This document shows, piece after piece, positions 8,642-17,757 of a stretch of DNA of 64,000 nucleotides. The notes beneath the pieces are model-generated. The model ran no database searches. It was not told where the DNA came from and saw nothing but the letters and a program-made list of their open reading frames with translations. Origin of the DNA: DATARH01 sp963746885 (GTDB taxonomy: Bacteria > Pseudomonadota > Alphaproteobacteria > ATCC43930 > CGMCC-115725); NCBI GenBank assembly GCA_963746885.1, contig CAVVDM010000010.1:92651-156650 (forward strand), in the 5' to 3' direction. Numbering within the stretch: position 1 is the first letter of the stretch; each line of letters starts with the position of its first letter. A program made the position numbers and the translations under genes.

Positions 8642-10576
8642 GTGCGGCGACTCTACCGGCCATTGCACTTCGGCGCCGCCGATTGCCGCGCAATCGCCGA
8701 GACCGAGCACCCGTTTGGCGGCGACACCTGGTTCTGGACCGACGACAATGCCAAAGTCGTCGAGTTTCTTGCGTGCCCGGAGATCAGCCGGCATTACCAG
8801 GCGCAATCCGCGGAGATCTTCAAGTTCCTCCAGCTGATGTGCCGCGGCCCCCTGATCTTCCGGCGGGTCAGCACGCCGCGCCTGCTGCTGACCGGCCAGC
8901 GCGGCAGCGAGGCCGGCTATTACCATTCGCTGATGCACCTGCGCTGCGATTTGCCGCGCGGGGTCGTCATGGCCGGCATTCGCTTTCACGACAACCGCAC
9001 CGCCGACAACCTGCTGCTCCATACCAATTGCGTCGAATTTGCCTACCGCGGCCAGCGATACTCGGTGCCGGTCGAAGACCGGATCGACAAGGTCGCGTCG
9101 ACACTCGACGGTCATCGCCTGGCATTGCACTTTTCCGGCGACCTCTATTTCAAGCCGCGGCGGCGCGAGATCCGGGTCGGGCGCATCTCCTATGATTATT
9201 CGATCGACGCACGCTCGATGGTGATCGGCATCGAGGCGGCGCTGGAGGTCGATGCCCACGCCGACATCGCCGATGTGGTGCTAACGGTCGCGCATGACCA
9301 TCTCAGCCACGGCGCCAACGACGTGCATTACAGCAGCATCCTGGCAAAACTGCCGGGCCGCGAGGCGCTGCGATTTGCTGCCGCGGCGCCCGGCCGGCAG
9401 TTCCTCGCGGTGGCCGGGGCCGAGTATTATTCGATCGTGCAGTCGGACATCGCCGGGTTTGCGCTGGCGGTACACACGGTGCCGCGCGAGCCCCGGCGGC
9501 TCGCCGAGATCGAGGTGCTGGTGCGAGAGCCCGGGCGGCTGCATTTCGCGCGGGCGCGATACCGCTTTGACGGGGCTTGCCGCGGGCGTCGGTTGGTGGC
9601 GGCGGAGGACAAGATGCTGACCGCGGGCGGGTTTTATGACCGGGTCGACGATTACTGCCGGCTGTTGCGTGACGCGGCCACGCTGCCGCCGAGGCACGAC
9701 ACTGCGGTCGATTTCAGCGTCTCCTACGACTACGGTGCCGAACTCAATGCCTTCGCGCGCCATTTCGTGGCGATGTCGGGACACGGCGCAGCGTCCGCCC
9801 CCGCCGCGGCGACGGCTAAGGACTTGTTCGACACCTATCTCAAATATTATTTCCAGTTGTTCGTCGCCGCCCACCGGCGTCGGGAAAATACGATCTTCTC
9901 GCGGCAGCTTGCCTTTGTGATCCTCGGCCTCGTCACGATGTACGAGGCAACCGGCAGCGTCGATTATCGCCGTCGCCTCGCGGAGTTATGCGACGTGCTG
10001 TTCGAATTCGAAAAGCCGTTTGCCGATGTTGGCGACACCCCGGTATCGGGCTTTATGATGGGGGTGACCAGTCGCCGCTTCGTATTTGTCGACTGCCACA
10101 GCGCCGCGCTGCTCGCCTTGACCGAAGCGTCACGGCATATCGAGGACGCGCGCTTTGCCGCTGCGATCGATCGCGGCCTCGGCTGCTTCAGCATTGAGAC
10201 GACCAGGATTGATTGGCACGACGGCCCCCACAAAGTCGACGTCATCGCCGTCGACTGGGTCGATGACCACGGGTCGCGCCACACCAATACCGGGTTTTGG
10301 AACTTCCACGCCGGGCTGACCCTGCGCTTCTTCGCGGCATTGCGCCGAGCCGGCGACCCGGCGTTGCGCGCGGTGGCGGCGCGGCACTGCGACCGCATCG
10401 AACTGTTCGAGATGGTATTGCGCCGCCAGATCGAACGCTCGCTGACCTGGCACGACGGTGCCGTCGAAGTCCGCTGCTCGACCCTGTCGACCGAGACCAA
10501 TTCCGAGACCCAGCCGTGGGCGGCGCTGGGGCTGCTCGAAGCGGCAACCGGCGAGCCCGCGCCTCAGGACCGCTGA
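8642..10576 (+). CDS. hypothetical 644-aa protein, possibly polysaccharide-active
   Basis: I do not recognise this family. The protein has no signal peptide or membrane segment. Residues 1-330 are rich in beta-strand-like, aromatic and charged stretches (for example YYHSLMHLRCDLPRG and SYDYSIDARSMVIGIEAAL). Residues 390-640 are helical with repeated aromatic/His pairs (FVDCHSAALLALTEASRH, GFWNFHAGLTLRFFAAL), which suggests an alpha/alpha-toroid such as those of uronate epimerases and polysaccharide lyases. That is inference. The GTG start at 8642 is the first usable codon in the frame. It lies 13 nt upstream of the methyltransferase and is divergent from the dTDP-sugar genes. Confidence 0.75.
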   Translation: MRRLYRPLHFGAADCRAIAETEHPFGGDTWFWTDDNAKVVEFLACPEISRHYQAQSAEIFKFLQLMCRGPLIFRRVSTPRLLLTGQRGSEAGYYHSLMHLRCDLPRGVVMAGIRFHDNRTADNLLLHTNCVEFAYRGQRYSVPVEDRIDKVASTLDGHRLALHFSGDLYFKPRRREIRVGRISYDYSIDARSMVIGIEAALEVDAHADIADVVLTVAHDHLSHGANDVHYSSILAKLPGREALRFAAAAPGRQFLAVAGAEYYSIVQSDIAGFALAVHTVPREPRRLAEIEVLVREPGRLHFARARYRFDGACRGRRLVAAEDKMLTAGGFYDRVDDYCRLLRDAATLPPRHDTAVDFSVSYDYGAELNAFARHFVAMSGHGAASAPAAATAKDLFDTYLKYYFQLFVAAHRRRENTIFSRQLAFVILGLVTMYEATGSVDYRRRLAELCDVLFEFEKPFADVGDTPVSGFMMGVTSRRFVFVDCHSAALLALTEASRHIEDARFAAAIDRGLGCFSIETTRIDWHDGPHKVDVIAVDWVDDHGSRHTNTGFWNFHAGLTLRFFAALRRAGDPALRAVAARHCDRIELFEMVLRRQIERSLTWHDGAVEVRCSTLSTETNSETQPWAALGLLEAATGEPAPQDR

Positions 10577-10589
10577 CCCGGAGCCGGTG

Positions 10590-11870
10590 ATGCAGGCCGT
10601 CAAGACGATCGACGAACTCGACCGCAAGCTGCGCGAATGCGACCTCGCCGAGGCGGTGTCGGATGACCGGCTGCGCGCAATGTTCGCCACGTTCTGGATG
10701 GAGCCGCCCACTGATTTACCCGACGATCCCTTCTCGCCACCCTATCGCAACGCCCAGATGGCGCTTTATCGCGCGATCGCCGGCCAGGAATATTCGCTGG
10801 CCAACGAGGCGACGCCATTCGAGGTCGACAGCCACATCGCGCGATATTTTCCGTATGCCACAAAGAGCTGCGTCACCGCCGGCGAGCACCTGATGGCGCT
10901 GGGCTTTCTGCTGCGCTGCATGGCGCTGCCCGCGGGGTCACGGGTGCTCGAAATGGGCTTTGGCTGGGGCCACACGACGTTGGCGCTGGCCGCGCTCGGA
11001 CATCACGTCACGGCGGTCGACGTCGAGGCGCGGTTTTGCGAGCTGGTGCGTCGGCGCGCCGCGCATGAAGGGCTGAGCCTCGATCTCGTGAACAGCGATT
11101 ACCTGTGGGTCGAAGAAACCGATGCCCGCTTCGACGCGGTAATCTTCTTTGAATCGTTCCATCACGCGGCCGACCATATGCGGCTGTTGCGGGCATTGCA
11201 CCGGGTGGTAAGCCCCGAGGGCCGGCTGTTCTTCGCTGCCGAGCCGATCCAGGCGGATTTCAGGTATCCCTGGGGACTGCGCCTGGACGGCCAATCGCTG
11301 TGGTCGATCCGCAAACACGGCTGGCTCGATCTCGGGTTCAGGACAAGCTATTTCGCCGAGGCGCTTGCCCGCAGCGGTTGGTTCGGCCGGCGGCACGTCG
11401 CCGGCACGCCCGGCTGGCTCAACGTCTGGGAGATGCAGCGGCGCGAGACCGTTGTGTTCCGCTACCGGGGCGGCGACCCTGCCCTACGGACCCAGGTGGG
11501 CGCTCAACATGCGGACGCCGTCGCCTTGCGCAACGCGCCGTGCGGCACCGCGTTGTTCGGGCCCTACATCGCGCTGCCGGCCGAGCGCTATGTCGCGCGG
11601 CTGCGATTTGGCGCGCGAGGGCCACGCCGCGGCACGGCCGTCATGGATGTCAGCGCCGCGGTCGGGGAACGCCCGATCGCCACGCGACCGCTCGATGTGG
11701 CATCGCTCGACGACGCCGACCCGGTGGCGGAACTGGCCTTCGTGGCGGAGGAAGACCTTACCGGCGTCGAGGTCCGGCTGTTCTGCGAGGACGGCTTCAC
11801 CTGCGACATCGAGGAGGTCGAGATTCGCCCGATATCGCCGGCAGAAACGGCGTCGGCGCCATGCGCTTAA
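10590..11870 (+). CDS. SAM-dependent methyltransferase with extra C-terminal domain
   Basis: A 426-aa protein. Residues about 100-265 are a class I methyltransferase: motif I is VLEMGFGWGHTTLALA, followed by HHVTAVDVEARF and FDAVIFFESFHHAADHM. After residue 300 comes a beta-rich domain (GPYIALPAERYVARLRFG to DGFTCDIEEVEI). It resembles the C-terminus of the next gene's product, so it may be a carbohydrate-binding or targeting module. I chose the ATG at 10590 (MQAVKTIDELDRKL) because the longer open frame overlaps the 8642 gene and looks non-native. A small-molecule or sugar acceptor is inferred. Confidence 0.82.
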   Translation: MQAVKTIDELDRKLRECDLAEAVSDDRLRAMFATFWMEPPTDLPDDPFSPPYRNAQMALYRAIAGQEYSLANEATPFEVDSHIARYFPYATKSCVTAGEHLMALGFLLRCMALPAGSRVLEMGFGWGHTTLALAALGHHVTAVDVEARFCELVRRRAAHEGLSLDLVNSDYLWVEETDARFDAVIFFESFHHAADHMRLLRALHRVVSPEGRLFFAAEPIQADFRYPWGLRLDGQSLWSIRKHGWLDLGFRTSYFAEALARSGWFGRRHVAGTPGWLNVWEMQRRETVVFRYRGGDPALRTQVGAQHADAVALRNAPCGTALFGPYIALPAERYVARLRFGARGPRRGTAVMDVSAAVGERPIATRPLDVASLDDADPVAELAFVAEEDLTGVEVRLFCEDGFTCDIEEVEIRPISPAETASAPCA

Positions 11871-11964
11871 AGGTCCGCCGGGCGGATTTGCGGCCCTCGA
11901 CAGCGGTGGCCGCCGCCGCTACATCTCAGTGCCATGACGATCGGCGGTCGCCGGCGACGGTGAG

Positions 11965-13050
11965 ATGATCCTGTTCAACTTCGCGCTGCCAGGTCGGTTC
12001 GGCAGATGGTGCGATGCGGTGATCGAGCGGCTGGTCCGGGCGACCGGACACGAGTATGCCGTCGAGACTTGGCCATCCTACCCGGAGATGCTCGGGTTTC
12101 AGCCATTGCCGCCGGTACTCGACGCGATCGCCCTGAAGCTGATCGCCGGCGCCCCGACGCATCTGGCGATGGGCGTGCGGCAACCCGACGAGCGGCTGCT
12201 CGCCGTGCTGTCTGCGGCCCATGCGCGGTTTGTCGTGGCGCTCGACGATCCTCGCCTCGCGGTTCCCGAGCTGGTGGGCGAGACCGGTGCGGAGCTCGGC
12301 GCCGTTACCCGGGCGGTGGCCAATTGCTGTCCGCTGTTGATGCGCTTTGCCGCGCTTCCGGAAGCGCTGGTCCTGCACGAAGACCACGCGCGTGAAGACG
12401 CCGAGCGGACGATCGCCGCGATCGCCGCCCATTCCGGGTTTGCCCTCGATGCGGCACAGATCGCGCAAATCGCCGGCGAGATCGGCGGCTTCGAGCCCAG
12501 CGGAGCGCCGCCCTCGCCGGAAATTCCGTCGAGCGGCCAGCGCGCCATCGACGGCGCGCTGGCCGCCTATGCCGACCAGTTCGCCGGCGCCAGCCTTGGC
12601 CGGATCATCTGGCGGCGCGAGCTGTTCATCGTCTACGCCGATGAGTTCACGCGGCCGACCGGCATCATCGACATCGCCGGCCCGCCGCGGACGCTGATCT
12701 ATGGGCCCTACATCCATCTGCCGCCCGGGCGCTGGTCGGCGCGGGTCGTTCTCGGTTTTTCGGCGGAGGCGGCGGGCAGCAGGTTCGTCGTCGATGCCTA
12801 TGCCGATCCCGATCCCCAGCCGCTCGGCGAGGTTGTGCTCGTGCCACCGCGGGGCGGCGTATATTCCACCGACATCGATTTCTCGCTCGAACGGCCGAAC
12901 GCCAAGGGCATCGAGATCCGTATCCTGGTGACGAGCGACAATGCCCGCGGCCAAATTGCGTTCGGCCATGTTGTGCTGCAGCCGGTGGCGATGCGGCGTG
13001 CCGATGCGCTCGGCGTTGCGGAGGATTTCGAAAGCGTGCTCGAACTCTAG
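11965..13050 (+). CDS. hypothetical protein sharing a C-terminal domain with the methyltransferase
   Basis: A 361-aa protein not assigned to a family. Residues 1-200 are helical and begin MILFNFALPGRFGRWCDAVI. This loosely recalls the phosphosulfate-binding loop of sulfotransferases, but no complete P-loop is present. Residues about 235-345 match the C-terminal domain of the preceding methyltransferase in pattern: GPYIHLPPGRWSARVVLGF parallels GPYIALPAERYVARLRFGA, and both end with a short hydrophobic strand. It lies 94 nt downstream on the same strand, so the three genes probably form one unit. Confidence 0.75.
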   Translation: MILFNFALPGRFGRWCDAVIERLVRATGHEYAVETWPSYPEMLGFQPLPPVLDAIALKLIAGAPTHLAMGVRQPDERLLAVLSAAHARFVVALDDPRLAVPELVGETGAELGAVTRAVANCCPLLMRFAALPEALVLHEDHAREDAERTIAAIAAHSGFALDAAQIAQIAGEIGGFEPSGAPPSPEIPSSGQRAIDGALAAYADQFAGASLGRIIWRRELFIVYADEFTRPTGIIDIAGPPRTLIYGPYIHLPPGRWSARVVLGFSAEAAGSRFVVDAYADPDPQPLGEVVLVPPRGGVYSTDIDFSLERPNAKGIEIRILVTSDNARGQIAFGHVVLQPVAMRRADALGVAEDFESVLEL

Positions 13051-13068
13051 CCGGTCGAGGACAAGGTC

Positions 13069-13220
13069 ATGCAATTCGGCTATTTCACGCTGTGCGACAA
13101 CCATTACGCCGACAACCGGCGCAGCGCCATTTCCTCTACGTCAATGTCGGCTTGAAGCCGCACACCCGGGTCAAGCACGAGATGGCGCGCCTCGTGGCCG
13201 AGGTCCCGCCGGCGGCATGA
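13069..13220 (+). pseudogene. internally deleted luciferase-like flavin monooxygenase
   Basis: Only the two ends of an LLM-class flavin-dependent oxidoreductase remain. The N-terminus reads MQFGYFTLCDNHYADN from ATG 13069. After about position 13127 the match resumes one frame away with HFLYVNVGLKPHTRVKHEM and ends at TGA 13220. The family is usually 330-400 aa, so roughly 300 codons of the barrel have been lost. No function is possible. It starts 18 nt after the preceding gene's stop codon. Confidence 0.75.
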
Positions 13221-13339
13221 GGTCGCGGCATATGTCGGGTGCTCAACGCTAGGCTGCGGAGGATGCGTTGCCGCGGCGCTCGCCGCGAGATTAGAATAAC
13301 ATCCGTTGCTGTTCGCCGCTGGGTAAGGTCGATTAGCGG

Positions 13340-14563
13340 ATGCCGAGATTGCCGAGGTTCGGGCACGACGCGCGCGTCAATGCGCTGATCGGCTGCGGCC
13401 ATTTCCTGTCGCATTACTATCAGCTTTGCCTGCCGCCGCTGTTCGTCGTGTGGCAGAAGGCGTTCGGCGTCTCGTTTGCCGAACTCGGCCTGGCGATCGC
13501 GCTGATGGCGGGCACGACGGCGGTGGTGCAGGCGCCGGTCGGGTTTCTGGTCGACCGCTATGGCGCGCGCCGCTTCCTGGTCGGCGGCACGATCCTGATG
13601 ACGCTGTCGATCGCGACGATGGGGCTCGCCACCGCCTTCTGGCAGATCTGCCTGTTGGCGATGGTGTCCGGGCTCGGCAATTCGGTGATCCACCCGGCCG
13701 ACTACGCGATCCTGTCGGGTTCGGTCGACCGCGCCCGCATCGGCCGCTCGTTTGCCGTGCACACCTTTATCGGGCATACCGGGTTTGCCGCCGCGCCGCC
13801 GCTGACCGCCGCGCTGATGCTGCTGATCGGCTGGCGCAACACGCTGCTGCTGGTCGGCCTGCTCGGCGTCCCGGTCGTCCTCGCGATCCTGTGGCAAAGC
13901 CGCATCCTGGTGGAGCAGAAGCGCGAGGCGACGGCGGCTGCCGCCAAGCCCGGCTTTGTCGCCGACATGCGTCAGCTGTTGTCCCGCTCGATCCTGATGT
14001 TCTTCGGGTTCTTCATGGTGTCGTCGATGGCCGGGGCGGGAATCCAGTCCTGGCTGATCACGGTGCTGCACCGCACCCACGGCCTGACCCTCGAATCCGC
14101 CTCCGCGGCATTGACCGGCTACATGATCGGCATGATGAGCGGCGTGTTGATCGGCGGCTGGGTGGCCGACCGCACCGACCGCCATCTCGGCTTTGTCGTG
14201 GTGCTGACGGTGGTCGGCTCGGCGCTCTTGCTGTGGGTTGATCTGGTGTCGATGGCGCAACTGGCGACGATCGGCGTGCTGTTCGTCGGCGGCGTGTCGA
14301 TCGGGGCGAGCCGCACGCCGCGCGACGTGATGGTCAAGGACGCCGCCCCGCCGGGGCAGATCGGCAAGGTGTTCGGCTTCGTCAGCGCCGGCCTCGCGCT
14401 CGGCGGCGCCATCATGCCGGTGCCGTACGGCCTGCTGATCGACGCCGGCCGGCCTGACCTGGTGCTGATGCTGGTCGCCGGGTTGTGGCTCGCTAGCCTG
14501 CTGTTCGTCGGCAGCGCCCGCGCCAGCCGTCGCGCCGAGCCGCTGCCGGTAGCGGCCGAGTAG
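13340..14563 (+). CDS. MFS transporter
   Basis: A 407-aa inner-membrane carrier of the major facilitator superfamily with about twelve hydrophobic segments in two halves. The conserved loop 2-3 motif is present as VDRYGARRFLVGG and its counterpart in the second half as GWVADRTDRHLGF. The start MPRLPRFGHDARVNALIGCGH gives a short cytoplasmic N-terminus. The substrate cannot be inferred: the neighbours are unrelated and no regulator is adjacent. The gene stands alone, 119 nt after the LLM remnant. Confidence 0.88.
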   Translation: MPRLPRFGHDARVNALIGCGHFLSHYYQLCLPPLFVVWQKAFGVSFAELGLAIALMAGTTAVVQAPVGFLVDRYGARRFLVGGTILMTLSIATMGLATAFWQICLLAMVSGLGNSVIHPADYAILSGSVDRARIGRSFAVHTFIGHTGFAAAPPLTAALMLLIGWRNTLLLVGLLGVPVVLAILWQSRILVEQKREATAAAAKPGFVADMRQLLSRSILMFFGFFMVSSMAGAGIQSWLITVLHRTHGLTLESASAALTGYMIGMMSGVLIGGWVADRTDRHLGFVVVLTVVGSALLLWVDLVSMAQLATIGVLFVGGVSIGASRTPRDVMVKDAAPPGQIGKVFGFVSAGLALGGAIMPVPYGLLIDAGRPDLVLMLVAGLWLASLLFVGSARASRRAEPLPVAAE

Positions 14564-14681
14564 CCGCCGCGCGCGGTTGCGATTCCCGTTGAAGCTGGAT
14601 AGATCGGTGAGCGTAGCCATTCCCTGCGAGGGGCGGGATGTGGCGGCATGCGTTTTGTTGGGGCCGGGTCGTGCGTAGCTG

Positions 14682-15851
14682 ATGCCTGTCGATTTTCCCG
14701 CCTCGCAGCCCGCGTTCCCGACCCGACCCGGCGCTGCGCCTGACCGATCGGGTCCGGCCGAGCTCTATCGCGAGCGCGCCGCCGCCGGCCTCGTCCGCGC
14801 CGATCCGGCGCAACGTCGCGCCGTTGCCCGGCTGCAGCAGCTGCATGAAGAGCTGGCGGCTTACCGACCATCCACCCGGCGCGGCTGGCGCGCGCGGCTC
14901 GGCCTCGCCGAGCGCGCGCCGGCGATGCCAAAAGGCATCTACCTGTGGGGCCCCGTCGGGCGCGGCAAATCGATGCTGATGGACTTGTTCTTCGCCGCCG
15001 CACCGGTCGCGAAGAAGCGGCGGGTGCATTTCCACGCCTTCATGCTCGACGTGCACGGCCGCATCGAGCGCGAGCGTCGGGCGCACTCCCGGGCGCCCGT
15101 CGCCAAGGTCGCGGCCGATCTGGCGGGGGCGGCGACCCTCCTGTGCTTCGACGAGTTCCAGGTCAACGACATCGCCGACGCGATGATCCTTGAGCGGCTG
15201 TTTCGTGCCCTGTTCGAGGCTGGCACGATAGTCGTCGCGACCTCCAACCGGCCTCCCGACCGGCTCTACGAGCACGGGCTACAGCGCGACCGCTTCCTGC
15301 CGTTCATCGCGCTATTGCAACAACAGCTCGACCGGCTGGAACTCGACAGCGGGCGCGACTACCGGCTGTCGCGGCTGATGGGCCGGCCGGTCTATCACCG
15401 GCCGATCGACGCGGCCTCGCATCAGGCGCTGGCCCGCGCTTTCGCCGAGTTGGCCGAGGGCGCTCCCGGCCAAAGCGAAACCCTGTGCGTCATGAACCGC
15501 CCGCTTGTCGTGCCGCGGGCAGCGCGCAATGTTGCCTGGTTCGGCTTTGACGAATTATGCGCCCGCCCGCTCGCCGCCGCCGACTACCTCGCCATCGCCG
15601 AGCGTTTTGCGGCGGTGATCGTCGAGGGCATCCCGCGCCTCGACCCGTCGCGGCGCAACGAAGCGCAGCGCTTTCACATCCTGATCGACGCTCTCTACGA
15701 GGCGCGCTCCCTGGTGATCGCCTCGGCCGAGGTGATGCCGGAGGACATCTATGTCGCCGGCGACGGTGCGTGGGAATTCCAGCGCACGGTGTCGCGTCTC
15801 AACGAGATGCAGAGCGACGACTACCTCGCCAACCGCACGCGGGAGCTGTGA
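14682..15851 (+). CDS. zapE: cell division ATPase ZapE (AFG1 family)
   Basis: A 389-aa AFG1/ZapE P-loop ATPase. The Walker A motif is GPVGRGKSMLMDLFF at about residue 88 and Walker B is LLCFDEFQVNDIADAMIL at about 152. VVATSNRPPDRLYEHGLQRD and ALYEARSLVIASAEV are further family signatures. In proteobacteria ZapE associates with the divisome and affects the Z-ring under stress, and its mitochondrial relatives act in respiratory-chain quality control. It converges on the lipoprotein gene with 6 nt between stops. Confidence 0.93.
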   Translation: MPVDFPASQPAFPTRPGAAPDRSGPAELYRERAAAGLVRADPAQRRAVARLQQLHEELAAYRPSTRRGWRARLGLAERAPAMPKGIYLWGPVGRGKSMLMDLFFAAAPVAKKRRVHFHAFMLDVHGRIERERRAHSRAPVAKVAADLAGAATLLCFDEFQVNDIADAMILERLFRALFEAGTIVVATSNRPPDRLYEHGLQRDRFLPFIALLQQQLDRLELDSGRDYRLSRLMGRPVYHRPIDAASHQALARAFAELAEGAPGQSETLCVMNRPLVVPRAARNVAWFGFDELCARPLAAADYLAIAERFAAVIVEGIPRLDPSRRNEAQRFHILIDALYEARSLVIASAEVMPEDIYVAGDGAWEFQRTVSRLNEMQSDDYLANRTREL

Positions 15852-15857
15852 GCGCGG

Positions 15858-16367
15858 TCATTTTTGGGGCGGCGGCGCAGGTGCGGCGAGCTCGCGGGTC
15901 TCAACCTCGCTGGGCGGCGTGCCGAAGGTCAGGCGGATCTTGTAGTGCTGCCAATCGCGGCGATAGGCGACCGGATCGGGCAGCGTAATTTGCGCGGTCG
16001 ACACGGTCGCCATCAGCTGCTCCTCGCTGCGCAGCGCTGCGCCGGAAACGGCCTGCTGCGTGACCAGCCGGGCGGCGCTGCCGTTCGCCGACAGCGCGTT
16101 TTGCCATGGATCGCCGACGATAGACTGCCCCCCGGCCAGGCGTGGCGAGCCGACGACGTTGATCTCGCCGGCGGCGGTCGCCGTGCCATCGGGCGCCACC
16201 AGCTCGGCCGCGCGCAGCGCCAACCGCTCGACCGCGCTGATCTCGATCGTGTCGGTCAGGCCGCCAAAGCCAACATGGAGCCGGGCGACCGTCTCGGGTG
16301 GCGGCGCCCCGCCGCCGGCGCACCCGGCAGTCAGCAGCAGCACCAGGACCGGCAAAACGCGGCGCAT
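15858..16367 (-). CDS. hypothetical lipoprotein
   Basis: A 169-aa secreted protein of unknown function. The N-terminus MRRVLPVLVLLLTAGC is a lipoprotein signal peptide with cleavage before Cys16. The rest (for example GGLTDTIEISAVERLALRA and PVAYRRDWQHYKIRLTFG) has no recognised domain. The much longer open frame reaching back to 17528 is antisense to the hydrolase gene and is not native: coding character begins at this ATG. Envelope attachment is inferred from the signal alone. Confidence 0.72.
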   Translation of the reverse strand: MRRVLPVLVLLLTAGCAGGGAPPPETVARLHVGFGGLTDTIEISAVERLALRAAELVAPDGTATAAGEINVVGSPRLAGGQSIVGDPWQNALSANGSAARLVTQQAVSGAALRSEEQLMATVSTAQITLPDPVAYRRDWQHYKIRLTFGTPPSEVETRELAAPAPPPQK

Positions 16368-16526
16368 CGCATCCCCGCCACAGACATCACAAGCATCGCC
16401 GTTAGCTATGTCATCGCCGGCGCGATGGTGCAATCGTCGGGCGACCCCGCCGGTCTGCGTGACAGGCGGGATGGCACCGTGCACACTCTCCCGAAACGAT
16501 CGGCCAAGGGGTAAGGGGAGAGAGAC

Positions 16527-17609
16527 ATGATGGACGGGCTCGCGCCGCGCACGGCCGATATCGGCCCCGTCGAGGATCGGTTTTTCACGATTCGCGGCCT
16601 CCGCCTCGCCAACGGCACGGTCATGCCGGAGGCGACAATCGCCTACGAGACTTACGGCCGGCTGGCGCCGCACGGGAAGAACGCGGTGCTGATCACGCAC
16701 GGCTATACCGGCAGCCATCACGCCGCCGGCCGCAACCCGGCAAACGGCAATCAGCCGGGCTCGTGGGATGGGCTGATCGGGCCGGGCAAGGCGATCGACA
16801 CCGACAAGCTGTTTGTCGTGGCGAGCAACATGCTGGGCTCGTCCTACGGCTCGACCAACGCCGCCAGCATCAACCCGGCCACCGGCCAGCCCTACGGCCC
16901 CGATTTCCCGGCGATCGCCATCCGCGACATCGTCGCGGCGCAAAAGGCGCTGCTCGATTCGCTCGGAGTCGAGCACCTGGTCGCGGTCGCCGGGCCATCT
17001 TATGGCGGCTACCAGGCGTTTCAGTGGGCGGTCGCCTATCCCGGGTTCATGGACGCGATCGTCCCGGTCAATACGGCACCCTGGGCCTCGGTCAACACCG
17101 ACAAGCAGCTCGCCGAAGTCACCGCTCGGCTGGCGAGCGATCCCGAGTGGCATGGCGGCCGCTACCACGGCAAGGGCGGCGCCAAGACGGCATTGACCGA
17201 GATCCGCGTCGAGACGCTGAAGCGCTACGGCATCGACGCGAACCTGACGCCGCGCTATCCCGATCCTGTCGAGCGCGAGGCGGCGATCCGCGCGCAGGCC
17301 GCGAGCTGGGCGAGAAACTGGGACGCCCACTCGCTGCTGATCCTGCGGCGGGCCCTGCTGGGCTTCGACACGCGGCCCGACTTCGCGACGATCACCGCCG
17401 AGGTGCTCTACGTCCTGTGCCGCAGCGACGCGCTGTTCCCGCCGAAGATCGCGCCGGCGGTCATCGAGGCGCTGGGCGCGGCCGGGGTCGAGGCGCGCTA
17501 TTTCGAGCTCGACAGCGATCTCGGCCATTCATCGAGCGGCCCGGAGCATGCCAAATGGTCGCCCGTGTTGCGCGAGTTCCTGGCGCCCCTCGCCGCCCGT
17601 GTCGCTTGA
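16527..17609 (+). CDS. alpha/beta hydrolase, homoserine O-acetyltransferase (MetX)-like
   Basis: A 360-aa alpha/beta-hydrolase of the MetX/HOA superfamily. The nucleophile elbow is GPSYGG (VAGPSYGGYQAFQWAVAYP). The catalytic Asp lies in VLYVLCRSDALFPP and the His in SDLGHSSSGPEH. LFVVASNMLGSSYGSTNAAS is the conserved MetX block. True MetX acetylates homoserine in methionine synthesis. Many alphaproteobacterial paralogues of this length have other acyl substrates, so the exact activity is open. ATG codons at 16527 and 16530 both follow the GGGGAGAGAG ribosome-binding site. Confidence 0.85.
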   Translation: MMDGLAPRTADIGPVEDRFFTIRGLRLANGTVMPEATIAYETYGRLAPHGKNAVLITHGYTGSHHAAGRNPANGNQPGSWDGLIGPGKAIDTDKLFVVASNMLGSSYGSTNAASINPATGQPYGPDFPAIAIRDIVAAQKALLDSLGVEHLVAVAGPSYGGYQAFQWAVAYPGFMDAIVPVNTAPWASVNTDKQLAEVTARLASDPEWHGGRYHGKGGAKTALTEIRVETLKRYGIDANLTPRYPDPVEREAAIRAQAASWARNWDAHSLLILRRALLGFDTRPDFATITAEVLYVLCRSDALFPPKIAPAVIEALGAAGVEARYFELDSDLGHSSSGPEHAKWSPVLREFLAPLAARVA

Positions 17610-17757
17610 GGCGCGGCGGATGGCCGGTCCCGTTGCTCCCCGTCTTCCCTCGCTTCCGCGAGCCGAGATCGACCGGCAAAGCCGCCCTCGCGCGTTGCGG
17701 CAAGAAAAATGGATCAGGCGGGGCCTCACCCATTTGAGATTGTTCTGATGGGAAGAT

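Noticed and set aside
13136..14620. 494-codon open frame antisense to the MFS transporter
   Set aside because: The product is a His/Gln/Arg-rich low-complexity string. The plus-strand transporter has clear helices and family motifs.
16371..17528. Upstream extension of the lipoprotein frame
   Set aside because: It is antisense to the MetX-like hydrolase and lacks homology. The lipoprotein signal peptide defines the real start at 16367.
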